Positions 23,370 through 35,087 are shown, numbered from the stretch's first letter. The stretch is DNA of 64,000 nucleotides from Certhia americana (GCA_018697195.1 CM031878.1:31815995-31879994); one strand, 5' to 3'. Numbers and translations: made by a program. Notes: generated by a model from the sequence alone, not told the origin.

Positions 23370-26300
23370 CATGGGAAGGCCTTGTCTCCTCTATATTAGG
23401 ATAGTAGTATATAGTGTCATTTAGCGAAATTAAATGTATGAGAAATGCTGTGTATGAAAGGCTTTGTACAGACAGCACGTGCCCTCTAAAGACTCAAATA
23501 AATATGTGTAGTCTATATAATTACCTCAGATAAAAGGACTTTGTGATGCAAATAACTGGTCTGGACGAGAAAGGACAAAATTTCAGTTCTTCCCACAACA
23601 CTGCACATCATTAGTAGCCAACTTCTACTTCAACCCCAAGACATCAGAAAGGAACAAAAATTCTGGGACTATACAGTTGCAGAGAGATGGGATGCCTCAT
23701 CCATCTGAGCAGAAGAAAGCCATTGATACACACTAGAAGAAAAAGTATTTTAATTTTTCTAAAGAAAAGAAAATGCAATAGGTGGTAAGATGATTGCAGG
23801 CCACACAGTGACTGACAAAAAAAAGTGACTGTGTGCAGACACTGAAAGACTTTACCGATGCTCTAAAGAACAGAGAAGACTGAGATTATAGCAGTCCACA
23901 TCATAGGCAGAGAACTAGAAGAAGATGGAATAAAGGAAAGTGCCAGCTAACCTAAGAACTTGTCAATACCATTGAAAAACAGAACATGGAGGGCAAATCC
24001 TGAGTGAGAAGGATGGCCTAGTAAGCAACATAACTACAGGGATTAATTGGAAGAAGGACCTGATTGAAGGAGAAGAAAAACAGGGACATGTTACCTGCAC
24101 TGATGACCAAAACAAAAATGAGCAAAAAGTGATAGTAAGGAAGAATTAGGTTTAGAAACAGCAAGTTTCTAATGTGTAAAACAACACATACGTTTCAGGA
24201 AAGGAAAGAAAATACCAGAGAACAGAATGGTCAAGGAACAGGCCTAAATATCACAGAATGAAGGAAATAAAGAATGTTGTGACCCTTCTCTTATGGTCCA
24301 ATGTCCCCTAGTCATCACAGACACACAGACACATACACAGACTTCTGGGGGATTTTAAAAGTAAAAAGACACTATTGAGGTTCCATTCCTCAGACTGAAA
24401 GACACTGATGAGCAAAAGAGGTATCAAAGGCAGGTATAATGTGACAATTGATAAGGTTCTAAATAAAATTTTGCAATTAATATACTAATAAAAATCCTGT
24501 AATAAATAGAAACACACTGCTGACTTTTTTTTAGCCATACAAAATAAAAGAGTGTGAAAGAAAGTGGTGGGTCTCCTGGAGGTCAGTAGATCTGCAACTC
24601 ATTCTTTATGTTACCTAGACATGGGCGCAAGATTAGATAAAAGTACTCTTTGGTATCATTAAGAGGTTTTGCTTGGAGGCAAAGGCAATATGTCTACAGG
24701 GACTTAAGGCAGTGGCAGACAGCTACTGTTTCAATCCAAGGAACAGTAAGTTAGACAAGGCAAAAAAATAAGTAAATTAATTATCATGCATGCAAACTAA
24801 TCTATGGTAATTCTGGTTCTGTAAACCATAAATTCTATGACAATTCCTTATCAATGTAACCAGCTGTACTTAAATGAAAATAATTATTTTTAAAAATCAC
24901 ATTAATGAAGGGTATTGTTTTACCTTCTGTTATAAGCATTTTCTACTACCCTGAATGCTGATAAAGATGTGTAGATTCAGATTTTTCATATTCCAACTGT
25001 GATGGAGGCTGCATAGTTCCCAAACCTTTGTGTGAAGTTAACAGTGAAACACATTCTTTTTTATTACTTTAGTTACTAGAAAACAACAGCCTCAAGTAAC
25101 AGCACTTCTGTAAGCAGCACTCCACTGTACATAATCCTACATAAGTATATAATCTGTACAAAGTAAATGTTCACCCAAATAACTTTTAAAACAGTATTCA
25201 TACAGAAGTATTATTCAATAGGAAAAGAAATCCATTAACATGATGCAAAGAAAAAGCAAATCATGTTCTCTCAATAAATGGACCAGATAAGATGCCAGTT
25301 ATTGATTTAGTCTGGGATACTGGAATACTAAATCTTCTTCTGTATCCAGGCACAGTTTATCTTTCAGAACTCCCATGGTGATGTATTTTTATGTTTAAAA
25401 AATACAAATCCTATTTAAGAGCAAAGCCCTATTTCACATAACCAGGTTTTCTTTAGATACTGGGAGAAATTACTATTTTTTGCTGAAATTTTCTTGCATA
25501 AATATTGTACTTTAGATTTAATCTTTCTTTCCATTGGTGTCCTCCAGGCATTGAAGCATTGTTATTTTATGCCTCTACAGTGTGATTTGATGATACAGGC
25601 CTATTCTTCTATTTTAGAGATTGTTTTCTAAGTGTATTTACTATCTTGTAAAATATTTTTAAATAGAAAGGTCACCTTCATTACCTACACAATGGCAGGA
25701 TAGAGAAAAAGGACAATATCTGAAAATGTTGTCTTCCCAAAGTTGGTCAGGGGAGTGCAAGTGTGACCTTGGACCCACAAACAACATGTTATCCACAATA
25801 TAAATCAATATAATAGCTATTTCCCCTATGCTACATGTCACAAGAATAATAGAGTAGTTTTTTGTGAAGCATGAGGTCAGAACCACCCTCTAATAAATAC
25901 TGTGCAATTGGGTAAATACTTGTAGCAGGGTGAATGACCCCCATGTATGAGACTACATTTCCTCTGTTTATAGTCATACCAAGAGGTTTCAGAATGAAGC
26001 AGGTCTCTATGACTTGGCAGACTTATGTATTATTAGCACCAAAAAATAAAGTTTAAAATGGTTCTTGAGCAAGCTGAGGCATTACATGTTTTTTTTTTAA
26101 AAATCAAGGTATTTGGCAGAAATGTTGCAATGTACCTGCAAAATACAAATAATCCCATTAGTACAATGTGATAGATTATTCAAATATGTCAGATTAGTAT
26201 ACCCTATTTAAAGCAGACAAAACCAGAATTATGCACATAGATAATAAGAATTCATAGACCCAAAGTTACCTTTTTGAGTGTTCCTGGAAATTTTACAACT

Positions 26301-27326
26301 ATTACCATCTAATCCATAAAGCTACAAAATTTTAAGAAGCTATTGTCTTCTGCTTGCTCTGCTCCTCATGTAAGAGCTTCTGTGGAAGCCTTAGCCATCC
26401 ACAGGGGGCCAGGGATGCAAAGACTGTATTTGAAGATGCTGCTGGATTATTCAGAGGTCACTTGTCAAAGTACTGACATCTAAATTGGTTAGATTCTCAG
26501 AAATGATATCTTAGAAAAGATAAAAGACTGACTAACACAACGGGCTTTCTAGATCACCTAAATACTGCCGGAAAGCTCATGCAGAATATCGAAGCAACTC
26601 AGGAATTGGACAATTTTGAGCATACTCCTAAAAGAGATTATGTGGTCAGGAGTCACATGGTCAGGATGCAAGATGGGTGAGGGGAGACAGATGTCAAGCT
26701 GACACTCATTAGGAATACAAAGACTTAACTGAGAATAATGAAAAAGTAGAGTGAGCTTGCAACATGAGACTGTATTTTCTTCTTACTGTAGCTATACCTC
26801 ATTCCCTGAAGAAAGTGGAGGAAAATCAACACATGATCTAATGTAATTGTAGTCTGGGGTACGTATTTCTTTTATATCATTCACAGTCTCTATATATCAT
26901 ATAGTAGTAAGTTCAGAAAACTGAAGCAAAGAAAAATATTAGTATCAATTTTTTAGTATCTGTAACTAGCCTTCATTTAGCATATTTCTACCACTGTTTG
27001 TGTCATAAAACCCTACTAAGGTTTTTTTAATCTGTGGTTTTCAAGAGTTATCTAGTGTTACCTATGCTAAGTGTCCAAAAACTGCTGGTCAGAGGGAAAA
27101 TAAAACTGTGATTTCTAATAGCTATTTATATTTGATTTTCATTTTGAGTTCTTAGATCCTATTTGGGTCATATTTTGATACTGTGTGACAGAAGTGCTAA
27201 AAGCATAATAAAAACAACCCTAGAAATCCTTATGTTACCAAAATACTCCAGAAGCAGTTTTAAGGTAAGTAACAGGGATCTTCCAAAAGAATTGTGAGAG
27301 CTGGTAATAATTATTTCTCATTTTCT

Positions 27327-27370
27327 GGGGGGGTGGGGGGGGGGGGGGGGGGGGTGGGGAAAAAAAAAAA
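27327..27370 (+). repeat. Long G homopolymer tract followed by poly-A
   Basis: G7-T-G20-T-G4 followed by A11. The G runs meet the pattern for an intramolecular G-quadruplex. Confidence 0.97.
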
Positions 27371-28631
27371 GTGATTATTCTTGGCAAACCACTCTAACAC
27401 TCTATTAGACTGCTGTTTATTTACTTTTGAATTGAAAATAAAGTGTAGCAAGAATTCTATTTCTGCTTTTTGTAAATTCAAAACTGAATATCATTTGACA
27501 ACTGCCTATCCAGTTGCATCAAAAGGAATAAGCATCAAAAGCGGTCTTCTAATCCCTCACTGTCTGACTTCAGACATAATTAAATTATTCTACATGCTTA
27601 AATCAATTCTTATCTTGTGCACATTAATGGGATACAACTGCTGAGAAAATTAACCAAAACAAACACATTTATCGAAATTCAGTATTGAAAATTTCCTTAA
27701 TTTCTGCAGGAATTATCTTTTGTCTTTGAATGATTCCAGGCAATTTTAAGTGCAGTTTTCATTACAATGCTTCAATTTTTTATTAATTTTTTTTTTAGTT
27801 TTTTTTAAATACGGATATTTTTGTGATATTTATTCTTAAATATTTTCTGTCTCTGAAGGAAGCAACTCTGTTGAGTAAAAACTGTGTCTAAAAACTTAAA
27901 TCAACAGATATGGAGTCTCACTTCGTTACTCTAAAATCAACCACAGTAGGAAAGGAAAGAAAAGTTCAAATGCACAACTTTGCATCGCTGCCAAAATACA
28001 CGAGCTCTATCTCAGTGAATTGAGTCAGTTGAATCCCACTGTGATGATGGAGTTCAGGCTGCAAGAAGAGTTCACGTTGGGCTGAGTCTGCAGTACCACC
28101 CTAGAATGCAATGTGCAGTATCTGTTCTGTATTCCCTTGGGCTGGGAATTTATAGCAAACAGTGCTTTTGGGAACAGCATTAGCAGCTGAAATACTGCAG
28201 CACAAAGTGCCCTCCCAGTAACTCTTAGCTACTGCCATGGCACATACAGATAGTAAAAATAGAAACTTGCTTATTCATCTGAAGTAGTTTCTGAATTCAA
28301 GTGATTGTAAATGACTGTAAGTTAAACCTGATGGTAAACTGAAATCAGAAAACAAACAGAAACAACAGATATTCACATCACAATTTCAAACTAAAGAACT
28401 CAGCAAGGTAATTGAGGCAAGAGGAATATCACAACAAGATGACAAAACCCTCCTAATCTTAGAATGGGAACAAGTATTTTTTCATTCTTTAAAAGCTAGT
28501 GTCTGTAAAATAATATATAACACTTTAAAGCACATTGATAAAACTCGAAAAAGTGTTTTAATTGCTTCAAATGATTTTTTACTAAACTACTAGCTTAGAT
28601 TTTGTTTTAATTTGTTTAGTTTCCTAATGAC

Positions 28632-28651
28632 TTTTTTTTTTTTTTTTTTTT
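28632..28651 (+). repeat. Poly-T tract (20 T)
   Basis: Uninterrupted T20, followed by AACACAG. It could be a strong polypyrimidine tract with an AG, but no exon-like sequence follows. Confidence 0.95.
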
Positions 28652-30918
28652 AACACAGTGTGAACTGTTAAACAAAGACCTGAAAATCATATGGCTTGGC
28701 TCTGTTCTGACCAAAAACATTGCTGGGTTCTGATTTATGCCCTATTTAATATTTGCAGCTTTATCAATGCTACTGCTGTGCACTCTGCTGTGACTTAGCC
28801 TAACTATATCTTAATCTATCATGTAAAATGAGGCAAGCTATACTTCCATGAATTTTGCAGCTTGCCTGAGACTTTCACTTTAAAATTACTATTCAGAATT
28901 CTCTTATTATTTCTGAATGACAGAGATTTGAAATGCAGCAATTTTATAAGAGACTCTGAATTTCTCGTTTAATTAATTGCAGTACTTATACATTTAATTT
29001 GTCCCCAGTCAGAAAATCAGGTTATTTCAGTGCATCGTGCAGCGGTGTCTAAAACATACAAACTGTTGCAAACCTGATTTCTAGTATTAAAAATAGGTAA
29101 TTTTGAGACACTCACACGTTTTCATGGCTCTTCTGTCATATGCATATTCGTGACTGCAATGAGAGGATGTGTAGGTGTATGTTCTCAGCTGCAATCCCCA
29201 GGGTAAGGGAGCGTCTCATTTGTGTCTCCTGCATACTCCACAAAGTTTGGGTGGTCATGGACAGTGTTATCCCTGTCAGCAGCCACTCCTTGGGTTAAAA
29301 AGGGTATCATGGCTTACTTACTGAGCCTGGGTGGCCCCATACTCTTCACACCCTTTCTCAGGGCGATGAAGCTCTTCATTTTCGGTGCAACCCTTCCATA
29401 ACCAAGTGACTCTCGCAGTTACTCTATGACCTAGGCTACACACCACATGCGAGGTTAAAGCTCAACTCCTTTCTGGGGTTCAATTTCACTAGGAAACAAA
29501 TTAACAATGAAACAATCAATTCCCAGTGCATAGCTAAACCCATCATTTCAGCTTACTGCAACACAAACCAAGTATGTGTCTGCCAGGACAGCCACCCTGG
29601 ATTCTGCTTCCCCCTCTTAATGACCTTCAGCTGTCTGCCACTCCCTCTTGGCCTCCCTTTGCTGGCAGGTGCTATGGGGTGGGGAAGATTTCATCCTAAC
29701 ACTCTTAATCACCTCCTTCCTCTGTGCCCTACAACATGCCCTACTTATATTAGTGGCCTGTATTTTTCACTGCCTTAAAGGGTGTAGTGCTAAGGTCTGT
29801 GACCTCATTTCAGACAAAACAAAAATCTGAAGTGTTCTCCATGGCAAAGGTAAGTGGAACAGGGCTGTGTTAGACACATCTCTGGCATCAAAATTTAGCC
29901 CTTCTGGGGAATGTAACCTGTTGATTGATGTTCACCCAGCCTATCAGAAGTTACAGTGTGCAGCAGAAAAATATGCAGTAAACTAAAGCAATCAAGTTGA
30001 TATATTTTAGAGTCTACTTGGCTCTATCTCTTGTCTATTCAGGTGCAAATAAAACCTCTGCTATCTTACTCTCTACTTAGGAGAATAAGATGGCACTTTC
30101 CTTTCACTGAGTGAAAAGTGAATCGTGCTAGTGGTAGAACTCCAGGTTTGTACATCAGTGAATCTAGGTTTCCATGCTGACCTTTTCCAGGTGTGCTTTT
30201 TCAAAATCAGCTAATTCAATATGAATATGTTATAATGGTAGAAATGAGGTCTGAAGTAGTACAAGCAGTTGGAAACAAAAAGTGTTAATTTGGTCAAATA
30301 CTTTTTTCACCATAGTTTTTTTTTTTTTTACAACCAAATGGTCTGTCTGTTCTCTTGGTTATGGCAGGTGATCCAATATCAGATACTACTTCTCTTTACG
30401 TATATATCCATATATCTCCATTCTTCCTATGACCATAATCATGTTATTATATATATAGGCGTCACAAAAGTGGAAACAATGGACCCCATAGCCCTGAATA
30501 CATGCACAAGCAAAACTCACCAAACCAACCCAAACTCAAACCTACTTCACAAAACTGCCAGACACTTTTACAGGAAGCAAGTATGTTTTGAATTGTCTAA
30601 ACAAGATCGAACAGGTTTCTAGGGTTGTAGTATGTTTTTGAGACAACATACAAATTACTAAAATATTGAGGAAATTGCCAAAAACTGCTAGAAATAATTT
30701 CAGCAAATTTGACTTGCTTTGTTCATTGTAGCTGACAAACATCTTTCAGAAAGTACCTGTTTGATGATGCTGTTTTCTAGCAAAGTACTGGTGACAAACA
30801 TGAACAGTCAACATAAAAATCCAAGGAGAAATGCAAATTTTTTAGTATAACATTTTAACACTTTTAATTAAAATCAGGCTAGTAAGGACATTTGTCGTTT
30901 AAAGGAAAATGAAAATTC

Positions 30919-30976
30919 ACTTATAAGTACTTATAAGTAAGACTTACTTATACATAAGTACTTATGTACTTATATG
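30919..30976. repeat. Cluster of ACTTATAAGT palindromes
   Basis: Two abutting copies of the 10-bp palindrome ACTTATAAGT at 30,919-30,938 are followed by a 16-bp perfect palindrome ACATAAGTACTTATGT at 30,952-30,967 and further ACTTAT units. Confidence 0.9.
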
Positions 30977-33324
30977 TCTTTACTTCTCGTAATTAAGTAT
31001 TGGGGATTGCCACAATGGATGGAGTAATTTTTTATTTCACACTAAGATAAAAAAAAAGATAAAATCAGAAAAAAAAGAAATTATGTGATCAGGATTAAAT
31101 CCTACATGTTTGTAATATGAACAGGTTTCAAAGAAGGATGTGGAATTTCACAAGGGCAAAAAGATAATCCAAACAAAAAATATTTTTTAATTCTGTCAGC
31201 AAAGCAACTTAGGGAGCGCTTCTATTTGTGTAACTTTCAGAGGAACTCTATGTGAGTAAAAGCCATAACAAATAGGTTTCAACTGTGCAATCTATTTCTA
31301 ATAGATGTTGTTTAACTATATAGAAGTGAAATCCAAAGGAAAAATAATTTTGGAAGAATTTAGTCTAACAGTCTCCTGGATTTGATAATTGTAAATGCAG
31401 GGGTTCCAAAATATGAAGATTTGGGAGAAATATAATATACAAAATATTCTGATACAATTCAATATCTCCCAATTCACCAAAACTTGCCAAGACAATATTT
31501 TAAATTTTCTCAAATATTCTAAGAATTATCATGAATACTGTTTGGGTTAATAACTAGAAACTTTAATATAGAGAATAAGCTTATGAAATAGCTGGAAACA
31601 AATGCTTGTTAAATGATAGACAAAAATAACATGTCCTTAAAGTAAGTATTTTGCTATGGGGCAGTTTTACTTTTGTGTTTGTTGGGGTAATTCATTGTGT
31701 CTATACAAATAGTAAATACACAAATTTCTCTTTAAAGGTTCTAAAGTTGTAGAGAATTGTGGTCATTTGTTTTGTGTTCTGTCAAGCTCTGAGCCTAGCC
31801 CCTGTAATAACTGAATCTTCTCAGCTCAACTTTGAGTGACCTTGTACTTGGAAAATGTTTTTAAATCCTGTTTAGTCATTGTAGTTGTTCAGCAGTTAAT
31901 CTAAGCACATTGTTTTTATGTAAGGTTAGCTTCTTGTTGCCCAAATGTAATAGGGAACAAACGGTCAAGGGGACAATGATAAAAATATTAGGAAACAGAT
32001 GAAAAGCAAAAAAGACAGTTATTAAAAAGCAGGGACGTGGAAAAATCTACTATAGATTCACAGTGACTTGATAATCTATAGTAGAAGAGAAGTAGGAGAT
32101 CCTAAAAGCAAAGAAAGTTCAAAATGTAAACATGTTAGAATTGACATGATGGTCATTATGGTCATATGAGCATTTAATAACACACAAAGATAATTGACAG
32201 GGAGTGCAAGATCACAAATATGAGACACAACACACAATGAGTGATGAACCATAAAAATTATAAAGGATGTTCTTTAAGAAAGATGTGGTTTTGATCCAAT
32301 AATTGTTGAATCTCCTTAAGTCTTCATATAACTGGACAGAGAAGACTCAAATGCAGTCTCCGACATTTACATTTACATTCATAATTGTGCAGATAATACT
32401 TGCAGTAATAGTAAAAAATTTAATTGAAAAAGTATGTAAAAAATCTTGGCATTGAGTACTGTAGCCACTCTCTTCCTCTGAGAAGAGCTCCTGGACATCA
32501 ATGTGATGAAAAAATCAACTTGCCAGGCACAGCTATCACCAAGGATGCAGGAATCTTTCTGCTAGGGCCACAAGTGAAAGGAAGGAACATTGTACGTCCT
32601 AATTCACATGATGTGAAACCTTGCTTCTCTGCACGCACACACACATACTAGGAGTTTTGTTTCTTATCACGGTATGTGACAAGTAGTACATTCTGGGCTG
32701 CTTTTCCAGTAACCATGCAAATTTGCAATGGAGAGGAAAAAACCCTTCTCTGTAAAAACAGTTATAATATTTCTGTAGTAAGATACTAACATCAGTGAAA
32801 TGCAATTTCCAGGCTAAATATACATTCCAACCATGTTTCAACTTCTTTCTCCATCTGTTTGGGGGGAATTCTGTGCTTTTTATGAACGTTTTGCTTCCCA
32901 CGTAGAAGCAACAATTTGCTTTGGCAATGCGACTTAACCCTGTATTACAAACCAGATACTCTGCATATCCAGATCTTAAACAGAGTACATTCACATTGTG
33001 GCACCAGCCAAAACATTTCACATATTTGTAAGGGTTAGATCTTTGAAGCCTTCCTTTGCTTGCAGTTGTAGGTTCTGAAATGCAACCCTGGAAGTAGAAA
33101 ATCCCAAAAACTTCCTGTCTGAGAAACAAGTGACCATAAGCATCTTAAAACCCTATCAAGACCTAATCTAAATCCAGTCTCTGATGCTTCTTTTGCAATT
33201 GTTATTATTTAATTCAGAGAAAAAAGAAACAAATAAAGAGGAAAAGGCATGAGACATCTGACTCAGGTATGCTAGAGCCTCAGCACCTCGCAGCACAGCC
33301 AGAAACATCCCATTAACCCATCAA

Positions 33325-33645
33325 TGTGTAGAAGTGCTCTGAAGGGAGGGCGTCAGAGGATGGATCCAGGCTCTGGACAGTTGTGCCAAGCTACAGGGCA
33401 CAAAGCAGTGTGCAGACCCTGATGCACAGGAAGCTCCACCTGAGCATGAGGAGGTGTTTTCTTTAAAGAGTGCTTCTTTACCGTGCAGTGACCGAGCACT
33501 GAAACAGATTGCCCAGAGAGGCTGTGCATGTCCCGCTCACTGGGGATATTCAAGAACGATCCTGTGCCGTGTACTCTGGGATGCCCCTGCTGGAGCAGGA
33601 AGGGTTGGTCCACTGTGGCCCCTTCCAACCCGACCCATTCTGTGA
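33325..33645 (+). mobile_element. CR1 LINE 3' end
   Basis: Sense CR1 sequence from the end of ORF2 into the 3' terminus. It contains GATGCACAGGAAGCTCCACC, then CATGAGGAGGTGTTTTCTTT, then CCGAGCACTGAAACAGATTG with CCCAGAGAGGCTGTG, and finally CCCCTTCCAACCCGACCC with ATTCTGTGA at the end. It is 5'-truncated. Its 3' end lies directly against the CpG island of the CNTLN promoter, about 420 bp before the presumed start codon. Confidence 0.9.
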
Positions 33646-33842
33646 CGGTTCACACGTAAACATCTAGGATCTAAACAGCGGCGGGATACACGTGCTCCTA
33701 CGGCTGAGGAAGCGCAGGGATCCGCTGGATTCCCATCAACATCCCTCATTTCCAGCATCCCTGGCCGGTCAGCAGGTGCTCCCAGCCCTGCCGAAGCAGG
33801 CGCCCCTCGCCCCATCTCCTCGATGGGGTAGTGGTTGCGCTG

Positions 33843-33850
33843 TGACGTCA
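33843..33850. promoter_or_regulatory. Palindromic CRE (CREB/ATF site) in the promoter
   Basis: Exact TGACGTCA, 212 bp before the presumed start codon and inside the CpG island. Full CREs in CpG-island promoters are commonly bound by CREB/ATF factors. Binding here is inferred, not shown. Confidence 0.7.
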
Positions 33851-34061
33851 TTGCACCGCGTCCTCTTTTTTTCCCTGCGGTTTCCGGCGCTCGCCCGCGC
33901 CGTGAATGCGGCGGAAAGTTTTCATTTGTGTGGTTCACGCCGTCGATTCTCTCCCGTTCCCCCGAGGCGCGGGCGGGCGCTGCCTGAGCCCCCTCCGCCA
34001 GGCGCGGATCCTGCTCTCCCCTCGCCGTCCCCGCGGGAGGAGCGGTCAGAGGCTTTCGGCG

Positions 34062-34153
34062 ATGGCTTCGGGGGGCTCGGAGGCGGCGACGCAGCGGGTG
34101 GCAGAGCTGAAGGAAGAGCTGCGGGTCTGGCGGAGCAGCTGAGCCGCTGCCAG
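34062..34153 (+). CDS. CNTLN: Centlein exon 1 (coding part), with an apparent 1-base deletion
   Basis: First coding exon of centlein, a large coiled-coil protein of the centriole/centrosome that links C-Nap1 and Cep68 for centrosome cohesion. The ATG at 34,062 has a good context (GCGATGG). The frame from it gives MASGGSEAATQRVAELKEEL-R, resembling the heptad-like 'EEL..LKEEL' stretch just before the conserved ADKEF segment in vertebrate centlein. After CGG (34,122-34,124) that frame runs into a TGA at 34,140-34,142. Two bases later, another frame gives LAEQLSRCQ from 34,127 and ends exactly at CAG|GTACCT (donor GT at 34,154-34,155), phase 0 as exon 2 requires. This means one base is missing at about 34,125-34,126. 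An in-frame upstream ATG at 33,906 has a poor context. The mammalian protein has a longer N-terminus, so the true start is uncertain. Confidence 0.68.
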
Positions 34154-34213
34154 GTACCTGAGCGCGGGGCGAGGGCCGGCCCGGCCCCGGGCGGGCGTGT
34201 CCCCTTGGGTACC

Positions 34214-34230
34214 GCGGGTTCGAGTCCCGC
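34214..34230 (+). other. tRNA-like T-arm with consensus Pol III B box
   Basis: GCGGGTTCGAGTCCCGC folds as a perfect 5-bp T-stem with a 7-nt loop and contains the B-box consensus GGTTCGANTCC. It is followed by TCCCGCC, which can pair with GGCGGG at 34,190-34,195. The spacing (about 48 nt in total) is too short for a tRNA, and no A box or anticodon arm is seen. It is best described as an isolated B box or a chance match in a CpG island. Confidence 0.4.
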
Positions 34231-34715
34231 TCCCGCCGGGCAAGGAGCAGCACCACGGGCTCCACGTCTCCGAGACGTGAACTGAGTCGGGATCGGGCTC
34301 TTGCCCTGGCTGAAAGCACCTGTCCTGAAGCTGTTTCGTTCACCCTTCCAAAAGCCACGGTTCGCTTGAATTGAGATAGCAAAAGTCCCGAGGTATACTG
34401 CCTTTTGCAAGTTCGGGGGAAAAGGAACAGGCAGAAGGGGTTTAGAGAATTTTAAGTCTTGAAAGAGGAGCCTTTGGAGGTAGTTTCATCTCTCCCCCTA
34501 CCTTGCATCAGGATTACCCAAGCTGTTTCTAGGAAGGGAGAGCTTAATGAGTAATTATGGGTGTACTTTCAAAAGTTCCTCCTCTGCATCTTGACGTGTG
34601 GCCTCCCTTCATAGTTACATTTCCCTCATTTTTCCACTTGGTCGTTCATCACTGATAGTTAGGTGTATTTATTAAAACTATATAAAAACGTTGGTAATGT
34701 GAGGTCTTGTTCTAG

Positions 34716-35087
34716 AAATGGGCAAAATTTCTCTGCCAAACATATGGATTACACCAAAAGTATATGGCAGAGAGGAAGATGACACCAAATGCTGCAGGTA
34801 GCCAAACCAGCTTTTTCTTGTGGGATGTGGTCTGGTTAAATCCATGAAGGCCTCGGCTGATGAAGCCATCAGAAGAAAGCATCCATCTGAGAGTTGGTAG
34901 AAGTCCCCTGATTCAAGCGTCATCGGTACACAGGACAATCGGTGTTGGACTCCTGCCGTGGATAGAATCAAGGCTTCTTGAGGAAACATATTGCATAGGA
35001 GATCCGTGGGGAGAAGGAGCTGTCAATGAAAATGACTTTATCCTTTATGACTTTTCATCCTTTAGAAATGCAGAACAATGCTAAATG
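34716..35087 (+). other. Coding-like island of unknown origin
   Basis: One plus-strand frame is open from about 34,716 to a TAA at 35,082-35,084 apart from a single TGA at 34,837-34,839, about 123 codons in total. The minus strand is also open for 103 codons (34,678-34,989). CpG content is somewhat higher than in the surrounding intron, which could mean a retroposed copy. I recognise no protein family. It may be a decayed processed pseudogene or chance. Confidence 0.25.

Larger units (their letters stand above)
23375..33324. other. Intergenic, no gene recognised
   Basis: About 10 kb with no convincing gene. It includes a G-homopolymer tract, a T20 tract, a palindrome cluster, a somewhat GC-richer unassigned patch at about 29,150-29,830, and a 176-codon minus-strand open frame at 32,599-33,129 without recognisable motifs. 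Conserved regulatory elements may be present but cannot be judged from one genome. Confidence 0.65.
33650..34290 (+). promoter_or_regulatory. CNTLN: CpG-island promoter of the centlein gene
   Basis: A 640-bp GC-rich stretch with dense CpG in otherwise AT-rich DNA, covering exon 1 and its donor site. No TATA box is evident, as is usual for CpG-island housekeeping promoters. A full palindromic CRE (33,843-33,850) and an ETS-like TTTCCGG (33,881-33,887) lie 170-220 bp before the start codon. The transcription start cannot be fixed from sequence alone. Long open frames on both strands here (for example 281 codons on the minus strand) result from the lack of AT-rich stop codons. Confidence 0.85.

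Noticed and set aside
30119..30190. tRNA or tRNA-derived SINE (GTGCTAGTGGTAGAACTCC looks like an A box)
   Set aside because: No matching B box at the right distance and no cloverleaf pairing.
34188..34238. tRNA gene
   Set aside because: Only the T-arm/B box and part of an acceptor-like pairing are present. It is too short and lacks an A box and anticodon arm.
33692..34285. 197-codon plus-strand open frame containing LAEQLSRCQ
   Set aside because: It passes through the correct end of CNTLN exon 1, but upstream it is low-complexity CpG-island translation. The coiled-coil peptide before the shift lies in the other frame, so I read this as a consequence of the frame lesion.
33537..34382. 281-codon minus-strand open frame across the CpG island
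   Set aside because: It overlaps the promoter and exon 1 antisense, is Arg/Ala/Pro/Gly-rich and open only because GC-rich DNA lacks stop codons. It also runs into the CR1 end.
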